A stretch of DNA of 6,803 nucleotides from Nitrospiraceae bacterium (GTDB lineage: Bacteria; Nitrospirota; UBA9217). The stretch spans positions 1-6,803 of the forward strand of contig DMKB01000148.1 of assembly GCA_003454665.1 (NCBI GenBank), read 5' to 3'. The notes beneath the pieces were generated by a model. That model saw nothing but the letters and a program-made list of their open reading frames with translations. It did no database searches and was not told the origin of the DNA. This document shows, piece by piece, positions 1 through 5,697 of the stretch (its first letter is position 1; every line of letters begins with the position of its first letter). The position numbers and the translations under genes are program-made.

Positions 1-185
1 AGACCCTTTTCTGCGCCCGAAGCTACCGGAAGCTCCCCGGGCTGTATGATGTCGTTTTTAAGGCTGCCGTCCTCGGGCAGGCGGATCGGGGACTCGAGAC
101 GACCCTCGTCCTTTCGGGGGTCACCTATGAAAAGGCCCTGCGCCTTTCCCGGGATTACCTGGAGAAGATTTCATGGAAAGAGTAA
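1..185 (+). CDS. C-terminal end of an unrecognised protein (partial, 5' end outside window)
   Basis: An open frame enters from the left edge (first full codon at base 3) and ends with TAA at 183-185, giving about 60 residues. The visible end is rich in Leu, Arg and Tyr, looks helical and closes with ..DYLEKISWKE. I do not recognise the family. The frame is supported mainly by its relation to the next gene: the FHA-domain gene starts at 173, inside the last codons of this one, an overlap of 13 bases typical of translational coupling in an operon. The ribosome binding site of the next gene (GGAGAA, 161-166) lies within this coding sequence. No signal peptide, membrane segment or motif can be judged from the fragment. 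A different open frame at 46-294 crosses the same bases but looks like a shadow. Confidence 0.55.
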   Translation, partial: TLFCARSYRKLPGLYDVVFKAAVLGQADRGLETTLVLSGVTYEKALRLSRDYLEKISWKE

Positions 186-1144
186 TCTTTGTCGAGGTAC
201 TCGACCGGCGGGGACGGGTTCGTCTTCGCGTGCGGCTCGATTCCTACCCCGTGACCATCGGCCGGGCCTATACAAACAGCATCATACTCGATGACAAACG
301 GGTCTGCCCCGAACATGTCAGGATCGCCCGTGACGACGACGGTTCGCTCTTCGCCGAAGATCTGGGCAGTGTGAACGGCATGTACCAGCCTGACCCGCTG
401 AAGCGGCTTCAGCGCATCGAAGTGCGCCCTGATACTCATATCCGCATCGGCCATACCGTGCTCCGGTTCCGCGATGCCGAATTCAGCGTTGCTCCGACCC
501 TGGCTGAACAAAAGGAATGGAAGCGCCTTCCCCGGCTGATCAAAAACAGTTACACCGCCGTCGGCATATTCCTGCTGTGCCTTGGCGTGCTCATGCTCGA
601 TTTTTACCTCGGTTCCTATGAGCGGATCACCCCTGCCAATGTCCTCGGTGTTTTTTTCGCCACCCTCATGCTGTTTACGGTCTGGGCAGGCATCTGGTCT
701 TTCGTCAACCGTCTCCTGACGCACCATTTCCGGTTTCTCTCCCATGTGGCTTTGGCAGGCATCGTGCTCGTTCTCTATACCGTTGTTGCCGCAGCCGTCG
801 AGTATTATGAATTTTTGTACGAGCCGGGAGCTGTTGCCGACGGGCTCGAGTTGACCATGCTGACGCTCCTCTTCTTCCTGCTTTTGTTCGGCCACCTGTC
901 GATCATTGCCTCACTTTCCCTCCGGAAGCGAACGCTTGCCGCGCTCCTCGTCGCCGTCGGCATATTCGGCACGATCGGGTTTATGACCTATCTCGAGCGG
1001 ACGGAATTTTCCCATGCCATCGCGTCCCCTGCCCGCCTGAAACCCGTCGGTAAGAACGCGCTGGCGCCTGTTCCCGCGGAGGCTTTTTTCAGCGATCTAA
1101 AGACGATAAAACTGAAGATCGACAGGGAAGCTGCTGATGAGTAA
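173..1144 (+). CDS. FHA-domain membrane protein with five predicted transmembrane segments
   Basis: The protein has 323 residues. Residues about 5-100 form a forkhead-associated (FHA) domain, a fold that usually binds phosphothreonine peptides: G30-R31, N35, H48 and the D63-L-G-S-V-N68-G69 stretch match the family pattern. The position normally held by the phosphate-contacting Ser of the SxxH motif is Cys45 (VCPEH), which may weaken or change ligand binding. A short linker is followed by hydrophobic segments at about 127-146, 156-178, 190-212, 226-248 and 253-273, then a soluble tail of about 45 residues. There is no signal peptide, so the FHA domain is presumably cytoplasmic. The ATG at 173 is supported by GGAGAA eight to ten bases upstream and by the FHA domain beginning almost at once. 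It overlaps the upstream gene by 13 bases and is likely co-transcribed with it. The FHA assignment is firm. The role, perhaps anchoring or sensing in Ser/Thr kinase signalling or envelope assembly, is inference; no kinase or phosphatase gene is in the window. Confidence 0.85.
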   Translation: MERVIFVEVLDRRGRVRLRVRLDSYPVTIGRAYTNSIILDDKRVCPEHVRIARDDDGSLFAEDLGSVNGMYQPDPLKRLQRIEVRPDTHIRIGHTVLRFRDAEFSVAPTLAEQKEWKRLPRLIKNSYTAVGIFLLCLGVLMLDFYLGSYERITPANVLGVFFATLMLFTVWAGIWSFVNRLLTHHFRFLSHVALAGIVLVLYTVVAAAVEYYEFLYEPGAVADGLELTMLTLLFFLLLFGHLSIIASLSLRKRTLAALLVAVGIFGTIGFMTYLERTEFSHAIASPARLKPVGKNALAPVPAEAFFSDLKTIKLKIDREAADE

Positions 1145-1247
1145 TGGATGCTACAAAGCCGGGTTTTCTCGAACAAGCATGTCCGCCTTCCCGGGTCAAT
1201 GATGAGGGCATGCCGAGCATAATGATAAATGATATCAGGAGGATACT

Positions 1248-1781
1248 ATGAAGAAGCGATTGGGAACCATTGGTTTGAGTGTCGTGCTGTCCCTGTTCGT
1301 GGCTGCCTGCGTATCGCCGGGCGCCAAGGCGCCGAAGACGGCATCTGGCAAGGGCATCAGCATGTATGTACTTATCAACCGGGGTATTACGCGCTCGATG
1401 ACCAATAACCAGGTAAAAAACCGGAATCAGGTCGGGAAATGGATGGAGCGGGACCTGCCGGCACTGCTCAAGAAAGCGGGCTATAAGCCGCGCCTCATCA
1501 CCAGACGCTCACAGTATAAGAGTTCGGGCAATGCCTATCTCCTGGTTGTCAAGATCACGAGCTATAACCCCGGCGCAAAGGCGGCGAGAATGTTTGTGGG
1601 ATACGGCGCCGGCGCAACATCGATGAAAACCCATTATGAACTATACGGCAAGGGCAGGCGCCGTATCCTTGCCGATGATCTCGGTGTCGGGTCGGGCCGC
1701 GACTGGAGAAATGTGATCAGGAAGATCGATACGTTGACGGTGCGGGCGGTGTCCCAAAAGCTGAACCAGAGAACCAGATAG
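1248..1781 (+). CDS. DUF4410-like lipoprotein, function unknown
   Basis: The protein has 177 residues. It begins with a lipoprotein signal: positive MKKR, a hydrophobic stretch and a lipobox V18-A19-A20-C21, so the mature protein should be lipid-anchored at Cys21. The residue after the cysteine is Val, not Asp, which does not suggest inner-membrane retention. The second half resembles DUF4410: a beta-rich region ending in PGAKAARMFVGYGAG (about 108-122), where the FVGYGAG turn is the recognisable family signature, followed by a charged segment and a helical C-terminus. Proteins of this kind are small periplasm-facing lipoproteins of unknown role. The start is secure: AGGAGG at 1237-1242 lies five bases before ATG. 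It stands 103 bases after the FHA-domain gene with no clear terminator between, so co-transcription is possible. It converges with the OsmC-type selenoprotein gene, leaving an 11-base gap. Lipoprotein status is well supported; the DUF4410 match is from pattern memory. Confidence 0.8.
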   Translation: MKKRLGTIGLSVVLSLFVAACVSPGAKAPKTASGKGISMYVLINRGITRSMTNNQVKNRNQVGKWMERDLPALLKKAGYKPRLITRRSQYKSSGNAYLLVVKITSYNPGAKAARMFVGYGAGATSMKTHYELYGKGRRRILADDLGVGSGRDWRNVIRKIDTLTVRAVSQKLNQRTR

Positions 1782-1792
1782 CCGTCGGCGTA

Positions 1793-2272
1793 TCAGTTGC
1801 CACGGTCTTCGATCTGAAGCGAGGTAGTGATCTCCACGCAGTTGCCGATGGTGCGGGCCACCGGGCAGTGCTCTTGGTGAAAGCCGTGTACCCGCTCTGC
1901 GGTCTCACGATCTGCGGGGCGCAGTTTCAGGTGATAGGTCACGTGGATCCGCTTGACGACGAGGACGTTGTTCTCCTGCCCTATCTCGCCCTGCGCCTCT
2001 GAGATGAGCCGGCCTTCTGCAGCTGAAATATTGCGCGCTTCCAGCGCGCCTCCGAGGGTGCCGGTGAGTCAGCCGGCTGCGGCTGCCACGACGTAGTCGA
2101 GCGTGGTCGCGTGAGGCTCGATGGTGGCCGGGTCCACCTTGTAATGCTTCGCGATTGCGGAGTGAACGCCGAAGAGGACCGGATTCTCCTCTGCCGGAAG
2201 GTAGGCACGGCGCAGCGGCCCTTTTTCCCGTTCTATCCTGACCTTCGAAACGTACACAACATCGTTCGCCAT
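1793..2272 (-). CDS. OsmC/Ohr-family selenoprotein with in-frame UGA read as selenocysteine at residue 68
   Basis: Reading through one TGA (2071-2069) gives a 159-residue OsmC-family protein, the usual length. Members reduce hydroperoxides with two catalytic cysteines. The first normally sits on a helix after an AA(G)xC segment; here the order is LDYVVAAAAG-U68-LTGTLGGALEAR, so the UGA stands exactly at that site. The second is kept as C136 in HQEHCPVARTIGNC. The residues after UGA (VLVVKRIHVTYHLKL, about 103-117) are also typical, so no frame is lost. A hairpin suited to a bacterial SECIS follows the UGA (see 2033-2071). The ATG is supported by AAGGAGGA (2276-2283) a few bases upstream. Selenocysteine in place of the peroxidatic cysteine would give a more reactive peroxide- or thiol-handling enzyme in the cytoplasm of an anaerobe. 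As I recall, OsmC-like selenoproteins have been predicted before in related bacteria and metagenomes. The alternatives, a nonsense mutation or a sequencing error, are less likely given the position. Without recoding the product would stop at 67 residues. Confidence 0.85.
2033..2071 (-). promoter_or_regulatory. Predicted bacterial SECIS element with its UGA codon
   Basis: On the minus strand the UGA (2071-2069) is followed after 19 bases by a perfect 7-bp stem, GCGCGCU (2049-2043) pairing with AGCGCGC (2039-2033), closed by the loop GGA (2042-2040). The loop begins 26 bases after the UGA. Known bacterial SECIS elements lie within the coding region just after the UGA, with a small apical loop having G at its first positions, roughly 16-37 bases downstream. 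This hairpin meets those rules and would be the SelB contact site. The stem encodes GGALEARN, so it is under both protein and RNA constraint. SelB binding is inferred. Confidence 0.72.
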
Positions 2273-2329
2273 AAGTCCTCCTTTTGCCCTCCTGCATCAT
2301 CCGGGAAGGTCATCACTAACTAATAGTAA

Positions 2330-2359
2330 CTCGTAACGGAACATAATGTCCACTGTCAA
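2330..2359 (-). promoter_or_regulatory. Possible promoter of the OsmC-type selenoprotein gene
   Basis: On the minus strand TTGACA (2359-2354) is followed after 18 bases by TACGAG (2335-2330), about 60 bases before the start codon. The -35 box is perfect but the -10 box matches only three of six consensus bases. The TTGACA also lies inside a 13-base sequence that recurs at 2677-2689, so it may be part of a dispersed repeat rather than a promoter. Confidence 0.3.
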
Positions 2360-2518
2360 AGCTCAAGCCGCGAAGACAGGGAGTAAAATCTTAAGGAGTC
2401 CGTGCCCGGGAATCTCTGCGTCCTGGCGGTGAGCCGGTGCCCAAAAGCACCCCAACATGTTACTGCAAAATCTATCATACTATCAAAGTCTTATAACCCG
2501 TAATTTTCCAATAAATGC

Positions 2519-2547
2519 TTGACAGGCGGGGCGGTTTTAACTACAAT
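2519..2547 (+). promoter_or_regulatory. Strong sigma70-type promoter, probably for rdgB
   Basis: A perfect -35 box TTGACA (2519-2524) is separated by exactly 17 bases from TACAAT (2542-2547), which matches five of six bases of the -10 consensus. Transcription would begin near 2553-2555 and give a leader of about 230 bases before the rdgB GTG. No tRNA or rRNA follows, so rdgB is the only obvious target, unless the leader region is itself a small RNA gene. Confidence 0.65.
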
Positions 2548-2676
2548 CAGGTTTTCTGTGCTCCCGGTTCGTTCCTGTTCTTCACATCACCATATGCACA
2601 ACCCTTATTGCATAATATTTGCGCACTATATCAATTATGCAACAGAGAACGCCTACGGAGCACAGAGAACGACGGA

Positions 2677-2747
2677 TGTCAAAGCTCAAAAGAATGTCCT
2701 GGTCCCGAAGGAGCAGGATTTTTCAGACATTTGAGCTTCATTTGACA
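2677..2747 (+). repeat. Long imperfect inverted repeat in the rdgB leader
   Basis: TGTCAAA-GCTCAAA (2677-2690) pairs with TTTGAGC (2730-2736) and TTTGACA (2741-2747), interrupted by a four-base TTCA bulge. This makes 14 base pairs of outer stem. Inside, TCCTG (2697-2701) can pair with CAGGA (2714-2718). It could be a transcript structure in the leader or the remains of a small repeat element. There is no T run straight after it, so it is not a standard terminator. Confidence 0.5.
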
Positions 2748-2768
2748 TTTGGATTTTGAACCTTGGCA
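2730..2768 (+). repeat. Degenerate 7-base repeat tract (TTTGACA-like)
   Basis: From about 2741 the sequence reads as consecutive degenerate heptamers: TTTGACA, TTTGGAT, TTTGAAC, CTTGGCA, with related bases just before. The reverse-complement unit, TGTCAAAGCTCAA, occurs exactly at 2354-2366 and 2677-2689. Tracts of this kind occur in intergenic regions of several anaerobic bacteria, to my recollection. The tract ends at the rdgB start region and includes the upstream TTG at 2763, which argues against that TTG being the true start. Confidence 0.5.
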
Positions 2769-2786
2769 TTTCTCTTTTCCAGTCTT

Positions 2787-3383
2787 GTGGACATCATTCT
2801 CGCAACCAGAAATAAGAAAAAAATAGAAGAAATCAGGCGGATTACGCAAGGCCTTTCCTTTACCGTGCTTTCCCTTGCCGATTTCCCGGACTGCCCGGAG
2901 GTGGTGGAGGACAGGGACACCTTTGAGGGCAATGCGGTGAAAAAGGCGACGGAGATCGCGAAATGCACGGGGAAGACCGCCTTGGCCGATGATTCCGGCC
3001 TGGAAGTGGAGGCCCTTGGCGGCGCCCCGGGGGTCTACTCGGCACGCTACGCGGGGGCGTCGGGGGATGACGGAAAGAATTGCGAAAAGCTCCTGTCCGA
3101 ACTTCGGGACGTTCCTGACGAAAAACGGGGCGCCCGGTTCGTCTGCTGCATGGCGCTGGCCCGGGATGATGGTTCGGTCCACACGTTTTTTGGTTACGCC
3201 AGGGGAAAAATAGGCCGTGAACTCCGGGGCGAGACAGGGTTTGGGTATGATCCCGTCTTTTTTCCCGAGGGCCAGGACAGAACATTTGCACAGATGTCCG
3301 GGCAGGAGAAGGATGGGCTGAGCCACAGGGGGGAAGCCCTTGAAAAACTGACGGAATTTCTGCGGGGCCGGCCGGGTTTATAA
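2787..3383 (+). CDS. rdgB: XTP/dITP pyrophosphatase (RdgB/HAM1 family), house-cleaning nucleotidase
   Basis: This cytoplasmic enzyme hydrolyses non-canonical purine triphosphates (dITP, ITP, XTP) to the monophosphate and pyrophosphate, keeping deaminated bases out of DNA and RNA. The 198 residues cover the whole fold: ILATRNKKKIEEI near the N-terminus, the conserved F46-E-G-N, ADDSGLEVEALGGAPGVYSARYAG (67-90), TGFGYDPVFFP (150-160) and SHR (179-181). With the GTG start at 2787 the second Asp of ADDSG is residue 69, the number I recall for the catalytic Asp of E. coli RdgB, and the protein begins MDIILATRN as the family expects. A TTG at 2763 would add eight atypical residues drawn from a repeat tract. 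Neither start has a clear ribosome binding site, which is odd. The KNxxSHR-type motif reads K175-D-G-L-SHR, with Asp replacing the usual Asn. A strong promoter lies about 240 bases upstream, and a gap of more than 300 bases separates the gene from adk. Confidence 0.93.
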   Translation: MDIILATRNKKKIEEIRRITQGLSFTVLSLADFPDCPEVVEDRDTFEGNAVKKATEIAKCTGKTALADDSGLEVEALGGAPGVYSARYAGASGDDGKNCEKLLSELRDVPDEKRGARFVCCMALARDDGSVHTFFGYARGKIGRELRGETGFGYDPVFFPEGQDRTFAQMSGQEKDGLSHRGEALEKLTEFLRGRPGL

Positions 3384-3694
3384 ACAAAACTAATATTTTA
3401 ATTATAATTTTTAACTTGAAAAAAAACCGGATTTAGCCGATTATACTGCCTGCCGAAGGTACGCTCAGGATGGTTACGTCTTTTCTCCGCAGTACGCGGC
3501 AGCATCACGCGATTTCAACCACGCGATTGAAATCGCGTGATTGAATCGCTGACCCTCGTTTGGTTTACCGCGCAGGAATTACCAAGCAAGCCAGTTCGTC
3601 AGTTCTCCGGGTACACCTGAGCGCTCGGTGTGTCCGGTTTTCAGCATTTCGTTTTTCCCGCATTTTTTTCATGAACGGAGGCTTAGCACGTACG
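3384..3694. other. Gene-free region between rdgB and adk
   Basis: The first 65 bases are very AT-rich and include TATAAT (3403-3408) without a matching -35 box. TTGAAA (3416-3421) and TATACT (3442-3447) are spaced 20 bases apart, too long for a confident promoter. A perfect 15-bp inverted repeat follows at 3504-3541. No clear rdgB terminator is visible. The adk frame stays open upstream as far as about 3560, but those residues do not look like adenylate kinase. GGAGG (3677-3681) is the probable adk ribosome binding site. Confidence 0.6.
3504..3541. repeat. Perfect 15-bp inverted repeat upstream of adk
   Basis: The arm at 3504-3518 (ATCACGCGATTTCAA) is exactly complementary to 3527-3541, with an eight-base loop CCACGCGA. 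The motif CACGCGATT-like recurs in the loop region and GATTGAA occurs at 3525-3531 and again at 3539-3545, so alternative pairings are possible. No T run follows, which speaks against an intrinsic terminator. It could be an operator, an mRNA structure or part of a repeat family. Confidence 0.7.
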
Positions 3695-4345
3695 ATGGCA
3701 ATGAGACTTGTTCTGCTCGGAGCGCCCGGGGCCGGAAAAGGCACCCAGGCAAAGATGCTGATAGAAAAATACACAATACCCCAGATCTCCACCGGCGACA
3801 TTCTTCGCAAGGCTGTTGCGGACGGTACACCCCTCGGCAAAGAGGCAAAGGTGATCATGGATCAGGGCGGTCTTGTCTCGGACAAGATTGTGCTCGGCCT
3901 GGTGGAAGAGCGGGTCAAACAGCCTGACTGCCAGGGGGGCTTCATCCTGGACGGATTCCCGAGAAACACCGCCCAGGCAGAGGCCCTCGACACCATGCTC
4001 AGCGACATGAAGATGCCTCTCACCGTGGCGCTGGCAGTGGACGTTGACCAGAGCGAACTCCTCAAGCGGCTCACCGGCAGGCGTACCTGCAAAGGCTGCC
4101 AGCAAATGTACAATATCTTTTTTACCCCCCCCAAGAGCGACAGTAAGTGTGATAAATGCGGAGGCGATCTCTTCCAGCGAGACGACGACAAGGAAGAGAC
4201 GATCAAAAAGCGTCTCGAAGTGTACAACCAGCAGACAGCGCCGCTCATTGATTACTATTCCAGGAAAAACATCATGAAGTCCGTACAGGGCACGGGCAGC
4301 ATCGAAGACATCTTTACCAAGGTTACCGCTGCGCTCGGTGGGTAA
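3695..4345 (+). CDS. adk: Adenylate kinase with zinc-type LID domain
   Basis: Adenylate kinase interconverts ATP + AMP and 2 ADP in the cytoplasm. The 216 residues include the P-loop GAPGAGKGT (9-17), the AMP-binding STGDILR (32-38), LDGFPRN (85-91) and the LID domain with four cysteines, C132-K-G-C135 and C152-D-K-C155, which form the zinc site found in many bacterial enzymes. The frame stays open upstream, but the family normally begins MRxVLLGAPG, so ATG at 3695 (MAMRLVLLG) or ATG at 3701 is the start. GGAGG at 3677-3681 is 13 bases before 3695, which is long, and 19 before 3701, so 3695 is preferred. The gene lies 78 bases before sat. Sulfate reduction through AprBA releases one AMP per sulfate, and adenylate kinase is needed to return it to ADP, so this placement makes biochemical sense. 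The short gap to sat suggests they may be co-transcribed. Confidence 0.96.
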   Translation: MAMRLVLLGAPGAGKGTQAKMLIEKYTIPQISTGDILRKAVADGTPLGKEAKVIMDQGGLVSDKIVLGLVEERVKQPDCQGGFILDGFPRNTAQAEALDTMLSDMKMPLTVALAVDVDQSELLKRLTGRRTCKGCQQMYNIFFTPPKSDSKCDKCGGDLFQRDDDKEETIKKRLEVYNQQTAPLIDYYSRKNIMKSVQGTGSIEDIFTKVTAALGG

Positions 4346-4361
4346 TGTCGTTTCCCGACAT
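4345..4361 (+). other. Small hairpin at the adk stop codon
   Basis: ATGTCG (4345-4350) pairs perfectly with CGACAT (4356-4361) across a five-base loop, starting at the last base of the adk stop codon. An eight-base palindrome CGTGCACG follows at 4362-4369. There is no T run, so this is not a standard terminator; it might protect the adk mRNA end or mean nothing. Confidence 0.3.
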
Positions 4362-4423
4362 CGTGCACGCGGCGTTTACTGTATAGATGGATAATTTTAA
4401 CACTTTCTAAGGAGGAAGTTCAC

Positions 4424-5635
4424 ATGGCACTGGTAAAACCGCACGGAAAGATGAAAAAATTGATGCCCCTCCTTCTGCAGGGCCCAGCCCTCGAGAAGGA
4501 ACTGAACAAGGCAACAAAACTGAAGCAGGTCAGGATCACGTCCCGCGAGACGTCAGACCTGGTCATGCTGGGCATCGGGGCGTTCACCCCGCTCAAAGGT
4601 TTCATGGGCAAGGCCGACTGGAAGGGTGTCTGCGACCGGTACAAACTGGCCGACGGCACGTTCTGGCCCATCCCCATCACCCTCTCGACGACCAAGGAAG
4701 TGGCGGACACCATCAAGAAGGGTGAGGATGTGACCCTCGTGGATGACGAGACCGGCGAGGTCATGGCCACCATGAAGGTAAACGAGAAGTACGGCATCGA
4801 CAAGACGCACGAGTGCAAGCAGGTATACCAGACGACGGACCTGGAACACCCCGGCGTGAAGAAGGTCATGGAGCAGGGTGACGTAAACCTGGCCGGCCCG
4901 GTAAAGGTGCTGTCCGAGGCACACTATCCCGAGAGCCACAAGGACCTGTACATGACGCCTGCCGATACCCGCAAGCAATTCGAAGAGAAGGGCTGGAGCA
5001 CCATTGCCGCCTTCCAGACGAGAAACCCCATGCACCGCTCCCACGAGTTCCTCTCCAAGATTGCCATCGAGACCATGGACGGCGTGTTTATCCACCAGAT
5101 CCTCGGGAAGCTGAAAGAAGGAGACATCCCGGCGGACACCCGCGCCAAGGCCATCAACACCCTCATGGACAATTACTTTGTGAAGGATACGGCCATACAG
5201 GGCGGCTATCCCATGGAGATGCGGTACGGCGGTCCCCGTGAGGCGCTGCTCCACGCAGTGTTCCGTCAGAATTTCGGCTGCAGCCACCTGATCGTCGGCC
5301 GTGACCACGCAGGCGTCGGAGATTTCTACGGCCCCTTCGACGCGCAGAAGATCTTCGACGAGATACCGGCGAATGCTCTCGAGACCAAGCCCCTCAAGAT
5401 TGACCATACGTTCTACTGCTTCAAGTGCGACGGTATGGCCTCGATGAGGACCTGCCCGCATAGTAAAGAAGACCGGCTCATGCTTTCCGGCACCAAGCTC
5501 CGGAAGATGTTGTCCGAGGGCGAGGATGTGCCTGATCATTTCAGCCGGCCCGAGGTGCTTGCGATCCTCAAGGAATACTACGCAGGCCTCAGCGAAAAGG
5601 TAGAGATCAAGATGCACAAGCATATGGAAGGCTAG
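4424..5635 (+). CDS. sat: ATP sulfurylase (sulfate adenylyltransferase), dissimilatory type
   Basis: Sat activates sulfate: ATP + sulfate gives adenosine 5'-phosphosulfate (APS) and pyrophosphate, the first step of cytoplasmic sulfate reduction. The 403 residues are full length for the single-subunit enzyme of sulfate reducers and carry no fused APS kinase. Visible signatures are an N-terminal PUA-like region with GAFTPLKGFM, the nucleotide-binding QTRNPMHRSHE (198-208, the HxxH motif), MRYGGPREALLHA and VGRDHAG (291-297). Near the C-terminus C332-FK-C335 with C344-P-H346 forms a likely metal-binding site of the kind known in bacterial ATP sulfurylases. The start is well supported by AAGGAGG (4409-4415) eight bases before ATG. 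sat lies between adk and aprBA, so its product is used by the next enzyme encoded. The reaction is pulled forward by pyrophosphate removal; no pyrophosphatase gene is in the window. Direction (reduction or sulfur oxidation) cannot be proved from this gene alone. Confidence 0.97.
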   Translation: MALVKPHGKMKKLMPLLLQGPALEKELNKATKLKQVRITSRETSDLVMLGIGAFTPLKGFMGKADWKGVCDRYKLADGTFWPIPITLSTTKEVADTIKKGEDVTLVDDETGEVMATMKVNEKYGIDKTHECKQVYQTTDLEHPGVKKVMEQGDVNLAGPVKVLSEAHYPESHKDLYMTPADTRKQFEEKGWSTIAAFQTRNPMHRSHEFLSKIAIETMDGVFIHQILGKLKEGDIPADTRAKAINTLMDNYFVKDTAIQGGYPMEMRYGGPREALLHAVFRQNFGCSHLIVGRDHAGVGDFYGPFDAQKIFDEIPANALETKPLKIDHTFYCFKCDGMASMRTCPHSKEDRLMLSGTKLRKMLSEGEDVPDHFSRPEVLAILKEYYAGLSEKVEIKMHKHMEG

Positions 5636-5671
5636 GCTGTCTGAACAGCACGGACCCATTACCGCCGGGGG

Positions 5672-5697
5672 CGTGGAGAGCGTCGATGCTTTCCACG
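5672..5697 (+). promoter_or_regulatory. Hairpin in the sat-aprB intergenic region
   Basis: CGTGGAGAGC (5672-5681) pairs with GCTTTCCACG (5688-5697), ten pairs with one G-U, around a six-base loop. It lies in the 233-base gap between sat and aprB, which otherwise holds a 5-bp hairpin just after the sat stop (5636-5649) and the aprB ribosome binding site. No T run follows, so a standard terminator is unlikely. It may process or stabilise the transcript, or take part in control of apr expression. I found no convincing promoter for aprB. Confidence 0.45.

Larger units (their letters stand above)
2273..2786. other. Gene-free region between the divergent OsmC-type gene and rdgB
   Basis: No credible gene lies here; the short open frames lack family features and ribosome binding sites. 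The leftmost bases hold the ribosome binding site and possible promoter of the OsmC-type gene. A small hairpin, GGTGC (2436-2440) with GCACC (2447-2451), has no T run and no assigned role. The middle, about 2455-2520, is AT-rich without visible signals. It is followed by a strong plus-strand promoter at 2519-2547, a long imperfect hairpin at 2677-2747 and a 7-base repeat tract running up to the rdgB start. Confidence 0.7.

Noticed and set aside
155..895. Minus-strand open frame opposite the FHA-domain gene
   Set aside because: Low-complexity charged start, no ribosome binding site and no family features; the plus-strand FHA domain is clear.
2069..2071. Reading the TGA in the OsmC-type gene as a true stop (pseudogene or split gene)
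   Set aside because: The frame stays open and family-like for 91 codons afterwards, the stop falls exactly on the catalytic Cys position, and a SECIS-like hairpin follows at the right distance.
2515..2745. Small plus-strand open frames between the OsmC-type gene and rdgB
   Set aside because: They begin on the promoter itself, have no ribosome binding site and cross the hairpin; no protein features are visible.
2679..3326. Minus-strand open frame opposite rdgB
   Set aside because: Its C-terminal Lys/Cys-rich end is only the translation of the heptamer repeat tract, and the rest mirrors rdgB.
3421..3440. Minus-strand terminator (CGG..CCG followed by T run)
   Set aside because: The stem is only three pairs, and there is no minus-strand gene nearby for it to end.
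3504..3548. Short CRISPR-like array upstream of adk
   Set aside because: The repeated units overlap and invert with no regular spacers; it is an inverted repeat.
3560..3694. N-terminal extension of adenylate kinase by 45 residues
   Set aside because: The upstream residues lack family similarity, cover non-coding repeats, and the normal family N-terminus is at 3695 or 3701 after a GGAGG.
4553..5659. Long minus-strand open frame opposite sat
   Set aside because: It is a shadow of the sat codon pattern; its residues match no family and sat itself is certain.
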